Source of the DNA: BQJU01 sp965229635
GTDB lineage: Bacteria; Bacteroidota; Bacteroidia; Chitinophagales; Saprospiraceae
Length of the DNA: 64,000 nucleotides
Direction: 5' to 3'
Assembly (NCBI GenBank): GCA_965229635.1
Contig: OZ245894.1
Span: 3,720,001 to 3,784,000 of the forward strand
The translations under genes and the position numbers were made by a program. Positions 39,001 to 45,220 of this stretch are shown here, one piece after another. The notes beneath the pieces are model-generated. The model was given only the letters and a program-made list of their open reading frames with translations. It made no database searches and was not told the DNA's origin. Each line of letters begins with the position of its first letter. Position 1 is the first letter of the stretch.

Positions 39001-39471
39001 AGTAGCAGTAGCGTGAGCGCCGAGTAAAGGGAACCCATTTTCGACATGCAGCTCCGTAATGTTGTCCACCAGCCAGTTATCGGTGGTATGGCAGCGGGCA
39101 CAATCCGAGCCTACTGTAGTACGGTGCATATCGGTGTGACAGGAGATACAATCGGTGCTGGCTTCAGAAAAGACCAACGTTTCGTGACAGGCCCGGCAAT
39201 CTACTGCGGCGTGTTGCCCAAGCAGTGGGAATTCGGTTTTAAAATGGTTAAACTTAAGTGTATCCGCATCGATCACCATACCCGTCATTTCAGAACGCTT
39301 CAACTTGGGTTCTTCCTCGAAATCCCAGGCTTCGGCGGGAATGTCCCAACTCTCCGAATTGTGGCACGCCGCACAGTTGACCTTAAAGTCAGGACCGTGC
39401 GGTGACTGAGCATAGAGATTGACTGTCAATCCCAATAATAGCAATAATATTATTGGTGACAGACTATGCAT
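33064..39471 (-). CDS. Giant multiheme c-type cytochrome, about 85 CxxCH motifs
   Basis: A 2135-aa exported protein: signal peptide MHSLSPIILLLLLGLTVNLYA, then CxxCH motifs to the very end. By hand I count 85, one per 25 residues, with no other domain, no membrane helix and no type IX sorting domain. The motif FDHN..FPLTGAH..DC..CH..DYNNTPNTC.GCH recurs, with a free His upstream of most motifs that could be the distal heme ligand. Larger 370-aa units of 15 motifs repeat exactly in length three times (35211-38541). Its start overlaps the end of the preceding cytochrome gene by 22 bp, suggesting coupled translation. It probably acts as a periplasmic or surface electron conductor or store; heme loading is inferred from the motifs. 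Confidence 0.95.
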   Translation of the reverse strand: MHSLSPIILLLLLGLTVNLYAQSPHGPDFKVNCAACHNSESWDIPAEAWDFEEEPKLKRSEMTGMVIDADTLKFNHFKTEFPLLGQHAAVDCRACHETLVFSEASTDCISCHTDMHRTTVGSDCARCHTTDNWLVDNITELHVENGFPLLGAHATATCTDCHTSESGLEFNRIGNDCINCHLNDFNATTNPNHPEAGFSMDCTECHQVDAFDWESEDIDHDFFPLTKGHDISDCAQCHTGGNFNDTPTDCFACHQENFENTENPDHQTADFTTDCATCHTTDPGWMPAEYLEHDQLHFPIYSGEHEGEWMQCTDCHNNPADYAEFTCISCHLNPETDEEHDGVSGYVYQDPACLACHPTGDSDNAFDHNSTNFPLTGAHIDTDCILCHADGYAGTPTQCEACHTVDFNNTTNPNHQELGLPTDCASCHTTEPGWMPATFDIHDDYYVLNGAHDIISNECATCHSGDYNNTPNTCAGCHTEDFNQTTDPDHEAAQFPIDCETCHSETAWIPSSFDHNEFFPLEGGHEIIADDCAACHHGEYDNTPNTCVGCHTGDYTTTTNPDHQELDLPMDCESCHTTDPGWMPASFDIHNDYYVLNGAHAVIANDCAACHNGDYNNTPNTCFGCHSEDYNNTSDPNHATAQFSTDCITCHTENEWVPATFDHDLEHFPIYSGAHEGEWSECIDCHTDPSNYMVVTCTNCHTNPETDDEHEGVGGYIYENTACLACHPTGDADNVFDHNTTEFPLTGAHLMTECLECHSAGYEGTSTECASCHTEDFNQTINPNHNGLGFSTDCASCHTTEPGWSPATFDNHNDYYALNGAHAAIANDCATCHNGDYNNTPNTCAGCHTEDFNQTTEPDHQAAQFPMDCATCHTETAWIPSTFDHSEFFPLEGGHEIIADDCVACHQGDYSNTPNTCAGCHTEDYTQTTNPSHQELDLPMDCESCHTTDPGWMPASFDIHNDYYVLNGAHAVIANDCAACHNGDYNNTPNTCIGCHSEDYNSTTNPNHASAQFSTDCTTCHTEDEWVPATFDHDSQYFPIYSGEHEGEWSECIDCHTNPSNYAEVNCISCHINPETDDEHEGVGGYIFENTACLACHPTGDAENVFDHNTTEFPLTGAHLMTECLECHSTGYQGTSTECASCHTEDFNQTTNPNHNGLGFSTDCATCHTTEPGWSPATFDNHNDYYALNGAHAAIANDCATCHNGDYNNTPNTCAGCHTEDFNQTTEPDHQAAQFPMDCATCHSETAWIPSSFDHNEFFPLEGGHEIIADDCVVCHQGDYSNTPNTCAGCHTEDYTQTTNPNHQELDLPMDCESCHTTVPGWMPASFAIHNDYYVLNGAHAAIANDCAACHNGDYNNTPNTCIGCHTEDFNNTTNPNHSQAGFNTDCTMCHTEDEWVPATFDHDAQYFPIYSGAHEGEWSECVDCHTNPSNYAEVSCTNCHTNPETDDEHEGVGGYIYENTACLACHPTGDAEEVFDHNTTNFPLTGVHFGVNCIECHATGYIGTPTDCASCHTEDFNQTTNPNHNSLGFSTDCASCHTTDQGWSPASFDNHNDYYALNGAHAPIANDCALCHNGDYNNTPNTCAGCHTEDYNQTTNPDHQAAQFPTDCASCHTEDSWIPANFDHDQFYPLTGAHELIADDCAACHQGDYNNTPNTCAGCHTEDYNQTNNPDHVAAQFPMDCASCHTENAWIPSNFDHNSFYPIVGAHVAIENDCNACHNGDYNNTPNTCIGCHSADYNQTTDPDHAAAQFPTDCQSCHTQDAWTPANFDHSFYPIVGAHTAIENDCNACHNGDYTNTPNTCIGCHSADYNQTTNPDHAAAQFPTDCESCHTQNAWIPSSFDHSSFYPFTGAHIPIANDCNACHQGNYTNTPNTCAGCHTEDYSQSVNPNHQALGIPMECDQCHTTDPDWMPASFDIHDNYYQLNGAHAIIADQCVTCHNGDYNNTPNTCFGCHATAYNQTTNPNHSAAQFPTDCQSCHTENTWIPSTFDHDSFYPIIGAHTAIANNCDACHNGDYNNTPNTCFGCHADDYNQTNNPDHASAGFPTDCESCHSQNAWVPATFDHDGMYFPIYSGKHDGEWNDCVDCHTTGNFSTFSCIDCHEHDDPADLADEHEDVGGYVYESNACFACHPDGED
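35211..38541 (-). repeat. Three 1110-bp tandem units within the giant cytochrome gene
   Basis: The landmark encoding EGEW-(S/M)-(E/Q)-C-x-D-C lies at 35211, 36321, 37431 and 38541, exactly 1110 bp apart. Each unit encodes 370 residues and 15 CxxCH motifs. Neighbouring units are close at DNA level; for example a near-identical tract lies around 36031-36080 and 37141-37190. The fixed length points to recent duplication by unequal recombination. Such DNA is prone to assembly collapse and copy-number change. Confidence 0.85.
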
Positions 39472-41285
39472 TCAAAATTGTCGAATTGATATTTTGTAAA
39501 AATTTCACCATTTACTTCTATCGGTTTATGGCAGGATTCACAGGCAATTTCTGCGTGTCTGCCCTCCAGTTTAAAGTCTGTTTTATTGTGATCAAAATCA
39601 TCGATGCCCCAATGGTCAAAACCGTGACAGCGGGTGCAATCGGTTACCCCATTGCGTTCAAACTGATCATTATGTACATTTTCATGACAGGTGATACACT
39701 CGGAGGAAATATTCTTAAAACCTTCATATTTGTGAGCCAGTACTTGTCCCTCTCTTGCCTCTCCATGACAATCCATACAAGCTTGTTCCGCATGAACTCC
39801 TTTCAATGCAAAATCCGTCCGGTTGTGGTCAAAGTGATTCTCCTGCCAGCTATCCGTAATGTGGCAGCTTTCACAGGTCTGATCAGGGTAATAGTCCGCG
39901 CTGATGTAACCTTCATGTACATCCTCATGGCAATCCACACAACGCTCGCCGATATTGCGGAAGGACCATTTTTCTTCCGATAAATGGCAGGCAAAACAAG
40001 GGGTAGCCAAGTGTGCTCCGTCTAATGGGAAATCAGTTTTGCTGTGTTCCGCAAATCCAAACAAAGTGAGATCAAAACCTTCCTCGGTATGGCATTCGGC
40101 ACAATCAGGTGCGATAATGCGGTCAGCGGCAAATTGTCCTTCGTGATAATCGTCGTGGCACGCCGCACACTCATTATGGGGTAGGGGTTCGATGAAGCTT
40201 TCGGTATGGCATTCCCGACAATCTACGGTATTGTGTTTGCCGAGCAGGGCAAATTCCGTCAGACCGTGGTTGAATTTGTCCATGTTGACATCCGAAAAAG
40301 CGGTTTCATTATGACACTCGGCACAATTGGTCCCAAAGTGTCCCTCGTGTACATCCTCGTGGCAGGTATTACAAGCATTATTTTTTACTCCCAGCCGATC
40401 CTGGAAAACTGTTGTGGGTGTTGCATCCATATTATGACACCCAGCACAGTCAATGTTGCGGTGGGCTCCCCGGAGCGTAAAATTGGTTTGATTATGGTTG
40501 AATCCTCGAATTTGGCCAAGGGAAGCAAATGATTCCTCGGTATGACATTGTTTGCAATTGGAGCCCAGATGATTGTTGTGGGCATCCTCGTGACAGCTAT
40601 TACAATTGGCAAAATCCAGTCCGGTAAATACCTGAAAATCGGCTCCGTTCCGAATCTCTTTTTGGTGGCATTCGATGCAGTCCACATCTTTATGTTGGCC
40701 CCGTAGGGCAAACTTGGCATCGTTGTGATCAAATTTGGTGGCCGGAGCAAAGGACTCGGTGATGTGGCAACTGGCACAGTTGTTTTTCGACAGGGTATTC
40801 TGATGATAGTCTTCGTGGCAGGAAGCACATTCCTGGCTCAGGCCAAGGAAGGTTTCTTTGCGTTGCCGCAATTCGCGATCTTCGATCAAATCGGGGGTAT
40901 GGCACTTGCGGCAGTCAATCACCTGGTGCTCTCCGGTAAGGCGGTAGCCAGTGAGATTGTGATTGAAATTGTCTTCATCAAAGCGGACCATGTCAAATTT
41001 CCTCCCGTGGTGTTCGCTGTGGCAAGTGGCACAGTCCTTGCCGCGTACATCTCTTGAGTTGTGATAGCCCTGACCGTGATCGATCAAATCCTTGATTTCC
41101 TTGTGGCATTCCAGGCATTTTCCATTATCGACTTTTTCACCCAGAGTGTGGCATTGGGTACAGTTGGATATCCCTTCCAAATCGGCGTGCGCATGTGTCA
41201 AATCGCCGGGCGATAATTGAGCATGCAATTTAGAAGTAGATAAAGTTGTCATCAATAAAATGATATGAAGAATGCGTAATTTCAT
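39450..41285 (-). CDS. Multiheme c-type cytochrome, about 23 CxxCH motifs
   Basis: A 611-aa exported cytochrome. The start at 41285 gives the signal peptide MKLRILHIILLMTTLSTSKLHA. I count 23 CxxCH motifs in a ladder of about 26 residues per heme, many preceded by FDHN.T.F.L.G.H, which could supply second ligands, and followed by CHEDVHEGHFG-type pairs. No anchor is visible. The end overlaps the giant cytochrome gene by 22 bp. It likely relays electrons from the inner-membrane proteins encoded upstream to the giant cytochrome. A 143-bp gap before it carries a repeated motif and may hold its own promoter. Confidence 0.95.
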   Translation of the reverse strand: MKLRILHIILLMTTLSTSKLHAQLSPGDLTHAHADLEGISNCTQCHTLGEKVDNGKCLECHKEIKDLIDHGQGYHNSRDVRGKDCATCHSEHHGRKFDMVRFDEDNFNHNLTGYRLTGEHQVIDCRKCHTPDLIEDRELRQRKETFLGLSQECASCHEDYHQNTLSKNNCASCHITESFAPATKFDHNDAKFALRGQHKDVDCIECHQKEIRNGADFQVFTGLDFANCNSCHEDAHNNHLGSNCKQCHTEESFASLGQIRGFNHNQTNFTLRGAHRNIDCAGCHNMDATPTTVFQDRLGVKNNACNTCHEDVHEGHFGTNCAECHNETAFSDVNMDKFNHGLTEFALLGKHNTVDCRECHTESFIEPLPHNECAACHDDYHEGQFAADRIIAPDCAECHTEEGFDLTLFGFAEHSKTDFPLDGAHLATPCFACHLSEEKWSFRNIGERCVDCHEDVHEGYISADYYPDQTCESCHITDSWQENHFDHNRTDFALKGVHAEQACMDCHGEAREGQVLAHKYEGFKNISSECITCHENVHNDQFERNGVTDCTRCHGFDHWGIDDFDHNKTDFKLEGRHAEIACESCHKPIEVNGEIFTKYQFDNFECIVCHQ

Positions 41286-41358
41286 TCTATAATTTACCAG
41301 CTGATGGCATCGAAATACCAAAAAAATCATTAAACACCCTAAAATATTGGGTATAAAC

Positions 41359-41386
41359 TTGCTGAACGGGAATAATTATTTGCCGA
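41359..41386 (-). promoter_or_regulatory. TTCCCGTTCAGCAA motif upstream of the 23-heme gene
   Basis: On the minus strand TTCCCGTTCAGCAA (41372-41359) is preceded by a looser copy, TTCCGATTCGGCAA (about 41392-41379). The identical 14-mer recurs upstream of the membrane cytochrome gene at 43811-43798. The two sites head the two segments of the cytochrome cluster, so a shared regulator is inferred. Confidence 0.45.
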
Positions 41387-41428
41387 ATCGGAACCTATTT
41401 AAAGTTGGTCTAAATTACTTCCGTTGTA

Positions 41429-42766
41429 TTATCTTCTTTTTTTATGTTTTTTCATCGTGTACCCAAAGCGCTTGGTAATTTCCACTCCGGCCTTTTTCAG
41501 AAATTGGGTGGGCAATTCACCGCCCGCAAAGATGTACACCAAATCATTGGGTACCGTATAGTCTTCACCGGTTTCGCTATTGCTAATGTGCACCTTGTCC
41601 TTTTCTATCTTGGTCACATGAGTATTGTATTGCACCTGGATGGTCCCATCCTCGATGGCCTGTAATACCTTCTCCCGGTTTTTGGGTTTAATTCGGCTGA
41701 ATTTATCCTTCCGGTAGGAGAGGATCACCCGGTTGTTTTCTGCCAGCAGCATGGCTGACTCTACCGCCGAATCACCACCGCCTACCACCAGTGCATCTTT
41801 ACCGTGAATGAGTTCGGGTTCCAATAAACGATAGGCTACCTTCTCGCTGACCTCGCCCGGCACACCTAATTTTCTGGGGGTGCCCCTACGGCCGATGGCC
41901 AGCAATACATTTTTGGTCAATAATTCTTCACCTGCTAGTGTGGTCACCTTAAAGTGGCCGTTTTCCGGTACAATCTCTTCTACTTTGGTTTTTTCCTTAA
42001 TGGAAATGTCGTTCTTGGAAAGCGCTTCATTCCACAAATCCAGTAATTCCTGCTTGCTGGTATCGTACAGTTTTACCTTTCCGTGCAGCGGAAGGTCCAT
42101 CGGGGAGGTCATGACGATTTTGGATCGTGGAAAAGTGAAAACCGTACCGCCAAGGGTATCCTGCTCCAGCGTCAGGGCGTTTAGTTTGTGCTTTTTAGCA
42201 GTTAAAGTCGCAGATATTCCGGCCGGACCTGCACCCACAATGATCAGGTCGTAGGTGGAATCATCTTTTTCAATACCCGATTTCACCAGGTTTTCTACCG
42301 CCATCATGCCTTGCTCCACGCTATTTTTGATCAAGCCCATTCCCCCCAATTCTCCGGCAATGTAGATGCCGGGCACATTGGTCTCGTAGCTTTCGCTAAC
42401 ATGTGGCAGATCCACTCCTCTTTTTTCCGTACCGATGACCAGGGTAATGGCCTCTACCGGGCAAGCGTGAAAACAGGCACCATGTCCTACACAATTGGAA
42501 GCATTGATGAGGGTACCACCACCGTTGAGAATGCCCAAAATATCCTTTTCCGGACAGGCAGTTACACAGGCGCCACTTTTGATACAAGTGCTTAGATCAA
42601 TAACGGGGTGTAGCGAAACCGGTTCGTGCAACCCTTCCTCTTTGGCTGTCTGAATCTTGGCCTCCACCTTCTTGGATGCCTTCTTTTGTGAACGCAAATA
42701 GAGGAATACGATGAAACCACAAACCAGAAAAACCGTGCCGTAGATGAGGAGTTGCTCAAGTAACAT
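41429..42766 (-). CDS. Membrane-anchored ferredoxin-FAD/NAD(P) oxidoreductase
   Basis: A 445-aa protein: one N-terminal transmembrane helix (residues 4-24), a ferredoxin domain, then a thioredoxin-reductase-like flavoprotein. The Fe-S motifs are C61-x5-C67-x3-C71-P and C92-x5-C98-x3-C102-P. In both, the second Cys of a standard CxxCxxCxxxCP is Ser or His, so [3Fe-4S] centres or a non-Cys ligand are possible. Dinucleotide sites are VGAGPAGIS (FAD) and VGGGDSAVE (NAD(P)H). No CxxC redox disulfide is seen, so it is not a thioredoxin reductase. It probably passes electrons from NAD(P)H into the membrane next to the cytochrome b-like partner, 9 bp upstream. Confidence 0.88.
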   Translation of the reverse strand: MLLEQLLIYGTVFLVCGFIVFLYLRSQKKASKKVEAKIQTAKEEGLHEPVSLHPVIDLSTCIKSGACVTACPEKDILGILNGGGTLINASNCVGHGACFHACPVEAITLVIGTEKRGVDLPHVSESYETNVPGIYIAGELGGMGLIKNSVEQGMMAVENLVKSGIEKDDSTYDLIIVGAGPAGISATLTAKKHKLNALTLEQDTLGGTVFTFPRSKIVMTSPMDLPLHGKVKLYDTSKQELLDLWNEALSKNDISIKEKTKVEEIVPENGHFKVTTLAGEELLTKNVLLAIGRRGTPRKLGVPGEVSEKVAYRLLEPELIHGKDALVVGGGDSAVESAMLLAENNRVILSYRKDKFSRIKPKNREKVLQAIEDGTIQVQYNTHVTKIEKDKVHISNSETGEDYTVPNDLVYIFAGGELPTQFLKKAGVEITKRFGYTMKKHKKRR

Positions 42767-42775
42767 AAGTTCAAT

Positions 42776-43645
42776 TTAAAAGGCCCATTTATACCCAAAA
42801 GCAATGGTGATGCCCACGTGCAACAAAACAATGACCAGCATGATAATGGCAAAAGGCATGTGGGCCACGTGCCAGTACTTAAAAAGCTGTTGCATGGTCT
42901 GCAAACGATCAATTTTATTGTTGAGGGCAATTTCATTTCTCACAAGCGTCGTCACCTTTTTGATATCTGCCTTTGGCAAATTGTTCTTTCGTAAGGTACT
43001 TTTGATCCAACTCAACGTTTTTCGATCCTGAAAATACTTGTTGACCATCCCGGAAATGAGGTTGCCCTTCCTTTCTTCGTCCCGATTCTCTGTGGATGCC
43101 AGGATTTCATTGTAGGTGCCTTCGTCGAGCTGGTACGAACCTTTTAATAGCTCGCCAACATTGGTTTTCATCTCCTTGACTTCATTCAGACTCAGTTCGC
43201 GTCCGCCAATGGTCCGCGGAATCTGGATGTAAATAAAGCGTCCAATCACCCCACTAAGCACCACCGCCACCATACTCCAAAAGGCCACCGATACAATGCC
43301 GCCAAACTTGAAGGCCGTATGAAACAGGATCATTACCGGACCCAGGCTACACAGAAAAATGTGAAATTCCAGCCAGTACTTCAACCGGCCGAAACGCGCC
43401 AGAAATTTGTATCGCTTTCGCGCAATATAGGAGGTCACACCAGTCAAAATGAGTAGTGTGCCCATAATACCCAGGCCGTGCCCAAACAGCCCGCTGGGTT
43501 TAAAATATTGATGACTGGGGTGGTAAAAACGTTCTTCCAGACTGGTTGAATAGTAAGAATACCCATTGTACGCCAGAAAGATTGCGGTAAAGATGACGAT
43601 ACTTGCCAAGGTGCCAATGTAGATGCGATGAACAGTTGTCGACAT
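42776..43645 (-). CDS. Five-helix membrane cytochrome b-like protein
   Basis: A 289-aa inner-membrane protein; the start at 43645 (MSTTVHRIYIG) is chosen because the upstream frame extension is basic and lacks features. Helices lie about 5-28, 52-75, 88-110, 115-138 and 258-280. Several helices carry His in positions suited to b-heme (GHGLG, EFHIFL, LFHTAF, WHVAHMP, LLHVG). Between helices 4 and 5 is a charged cytoplasmic domain of about 110 residues. As first gene of the cluster it likely takes electrons from the Fe-S flavoprotein and delivers them to periplasmic cytochromes. The family name is not certain. Confidence 0.75.
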   Translation of the reverse strand: MSTTVHRIYIGTLASIVIFTAIFLAYNGYSYYSTSLEERFYHPSHQYFKPSGLFGHGLGIMGTLLILTGVTSYIARKRYKFLARFGRLKYWLEFHIFLCSLGPVMILFHTAFKFGGIVSVAFWSMVAVVLSGVIGRFIYIQIPRTIGGRELSLNEVKEMKTNVGELLKGSYQLDEGTYNEILASTENRDEERKGNLISGMVNKYFQDRKTLSWIKSTLRKNNLPKADIKKVTTLVRNEIALNNKIDRLQTMQQLFKYWHVAHMPFAIIMLVIVLLHVGITIAFGYKWAF

Positions 43646-43772
43646 AACTAAACTCAAAATTTTTATTATCCCCAAATCAGATCTGTGTGCACCATTTTTT
43701 AATCTATATGATAAAAAACGATAAAACGGTTGCGAGATTTGGTGATTTCTTTCCAAACAAATTTAAAAAAAA

Positions 43773-43840
43773 TGAAAGGGTAAGCAGTGATCATTTTTTG
43801 CTGAACGGGAAAGATTTTGGTCTGAATGGGTAAGCGGTGA
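43773..43840. promoter_or_regulatory. Triple TGAANGGG(T)AA repeat in divergent promoter region
   Basis: Three copies in 68 bp: TGAAAGGGTAAGCAGTGA (43773-43790), TGAACGGGAA (43802-43811) and TGAATGGGTAAGCGGTGA (43823-43840). They lie in the 255-bp region between the divergent cytochrome b-like gene and a small + strand gene. Copies 1 and 3 match at 16 of 18 bases. The pattern suggests an operator with several protomers. Confidence 0.5.
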
Positions 43841-43900
43841 GTTATTAATATGATTATTTTGCAGCAAAATTGTCAAAGAATCAATTTTAAATGACACTTC

Positions 43901-44203
43901 ATGATCCACCTCACTCAACTCATCTACATCAAACCCGGCCAGGAAACCACCTTTGATGAATTTGAATCCGTCGCCATTCCGCTGATGCAAAAGTATCGGG
44001 GCAAGTTGTTGTTGAGAATTCGACCGGAGCAATCTTCAATTGTGGAGGCAAATATGGAAGTTCCCTATGAGGTTCACTTTTGCTCTTTTGAAAACGAAGC
44101 TGATTTTCAGGCTTTTCTGCAAGATCCGGAACGGCAAAAGCTGGTGCATTTGAAGGAGGCATCTATTCGTTCCTCAATGCTGGTGAAGGGAGAAATGTTA
44201 TAA
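43901..44203 (+). CDS. DUF1330-like small ferredoxin-fold protein
   Basis: A 100-aa protein with the alternating strand/helix pattern of dimeric alpha-beta barrel proteins (IHLTQLIYIKPGQETTFDEFE ... EADFQAFLQDPERQ). No catalytic residue stands out. It is transcribed away from the cytochrome cluster and ends at a bidirectional hairpin. Function unknown; some relatives are monooxygenase-like or stress proteins. Confidence 0.6.
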   Translation: MIHLTQLIYIKPGQETTFDEFESVAIPLMQKYRGKLLLRIRPEQSSIVEANMEVPYEVHFCSFENEADFQAFLQDPERQKLVHLKEASIRSSMLVKGEML

Positions 44204-44208
44204 AAATA

Positions 44209-44232
44209 GGGCGTCGGCCACCGCCAACGCCC
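44209..44232. terminator. Bidirectional hairpin between convergent genes
   Basis: GGGCGTCGG / CCAACGCCC pairs over nine positions with one C-A mismatch and a 6-nt loop. It sits between the convergent stops at 44203 and 44262, so it may end both transcripts. There is no T-run. Confidence 0.5.
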
Positions 44233-44261
44233 CGAGAGGCACGTTCTTTATTTCAATTCAA

Positions 44262-44963
44262 TCAATTAAACTCACACTGATTGTACTCTGCAATCAGCAT
44301 TCGGTATTCATCTTCATTCATGTTGTCACCCATGGTGCGCAGAAATTTACCCACCTTGGTCATCTCCTCCTTGCGCTTGGCATTGCCGTAAAGCCCCTCC
44401 TTGAATTTTTGCCAAACGATCTCACAATCGTCGATGTATTTGCTCATGTCGGTACCATCAGCGGAGCGCATTTTGTCGCCTTCTTTAAAAAAGGCCAGCT
44501 GGTAATTCTGGCGCAATTCCGCATACACTTCATCAAACGTGCGGCCGCTGATCACCTTTGGCGGGCTCGAATAAAAGCGGTATAGCTTGATTTTACCACC
44601 TTCCAGTCGTTGCAGGAAATACTTCTTGGGGATATTGGCAAAACCCACGGCACTCAGATCGGCGTACTTTTGGGTTTCGTAAACCATGTCGCCTGCCTGG
44701 AAGGTCTGCAAATCCTTTGGACCGTACTTCTCCTTGTCCTTGTTTTTGATCTTGTCTTTGGTTTCCCAGGTCTTCATGGGGATGAACTTGATACCCTTTT
44801 GCACATCCCAGGGATAGGCGGGATTCATCTCGATAATGCCTTCCATCTTCTTACCGTCATTGTCGATGACAAAACCTTCAAATTGAGTGTCGGACAGCTC
44901 CTTTTGAGCATAAACATTGAGGGCCATGCACAATGCAATGATGGCCAAAGTTAACCTTTGCAT
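44262..44963 (-). CDS. Exported protein of unknown function
   Basis: A 233-aa protein; the start at 44963 gives the signal peptide MQRLTLAIIALCMALNVYAQ. The mature part begins with a beta-rich domain (FEGFVIDNDGKKMEGIIEMNP) resembling short periplasmic repeats, then a charged helical C-terminus ending in ...YNQCEFN. No family is recognised. A GATTACCTTTTTT motif lies about 90 bp upstream, linking it to the CHAT/sigma island on this strand. Confidence 0.6.
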   Translation of the reverse strand: MQRLTLAIIALCMALNVYAQKELSDTQFEGFVIDNDGKKMEGIIEMNPAYPWDVQKGIKFIPMKTWETKDKIKNKDKEKYGPKDLQTFQAGDMVYETQKYADLSAVGFANIPKKYFLQRLEGGKIKLYRFYSSPPKVISGRTFDEVYAELRQNYQLAFFKEGDKMRSADGTDMSKYIDDCEIVWQKFKEGLYGNAKRKEEMTKVGKFLRTMGDNMNEDEYRMLIAEYNQCEFN

Positions 44964-45047
44964 GTTGTTTTTGGTTTGTAGAAATATTTCGCTCCAGCGT
45001 AATATTTCTGTAGTGATTAATTGTGACACCCTTTATTGCATGGCACG

Positions 45048-45060
45048 AAAAAAGGTAATC
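45048..45060 (-). promoter_or_regulatory. GATTACCTTTTTT motif
   Basis: Read on the minus strand this is a near copy of GGTTACCTTTTT found in both directions between the CHAT and sigma genes. It points toward the gene starting at 44963, 85 bp away. Possible sigma-factor or regulator site. Confidence 0.4.
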
Positions 45061-45085
45061 AATGAGAGGTGTTTTTTATTCAATT

Positions 45086-45219
45086 CTCGCTCGTGAAAAT
45101 TTGTAACGCTGGTGAGGATTTGCAATCCGAACGCCACACCCAACACTCGCTGGTGAGGATTTGCAATCCGAATGCCACACCCAACACTCGCTCGTGAGGA
45201 TTTGTAATCCGAACGCCAA
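45086..45219. repeat. Tandem REP-like repeats, about 41 bp per unit
   Basis: Three to four copies of CTCGCTGGTGAGGATTTGCA followed by ATCCGAACGCCACACCCAACA, the first shortened and the last divergent. Each full unit holds the palindrome GGATTTGCAATCC or GGATTTGTAATCC. The block fills the space between two exported-protein genes. It has no spacers of constant length with unique sequence, so it is not CRISPR. It resembles repetitive extragenic palindromes. Confidence 0.75.
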
Positions 45220-45220
45220 C

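Noticed and set aside
33064..39471. CRISPR array suspected from regular DNA repeats
   Set aside because: Repeats are in frame, encode heme motifs and diverge at synonymous sites; there are no unique spacers.
41429..42766. Thioredoxin reductase
   Set aside because: Lacks the CxxC redox pair and carries an N-terminal membrane helix and ferredoxin domain.
45086..45219. Short CRISPR array
   Set aside because: Only three or four units in direct tandem without distinct spacers, and no cas genes nearby.
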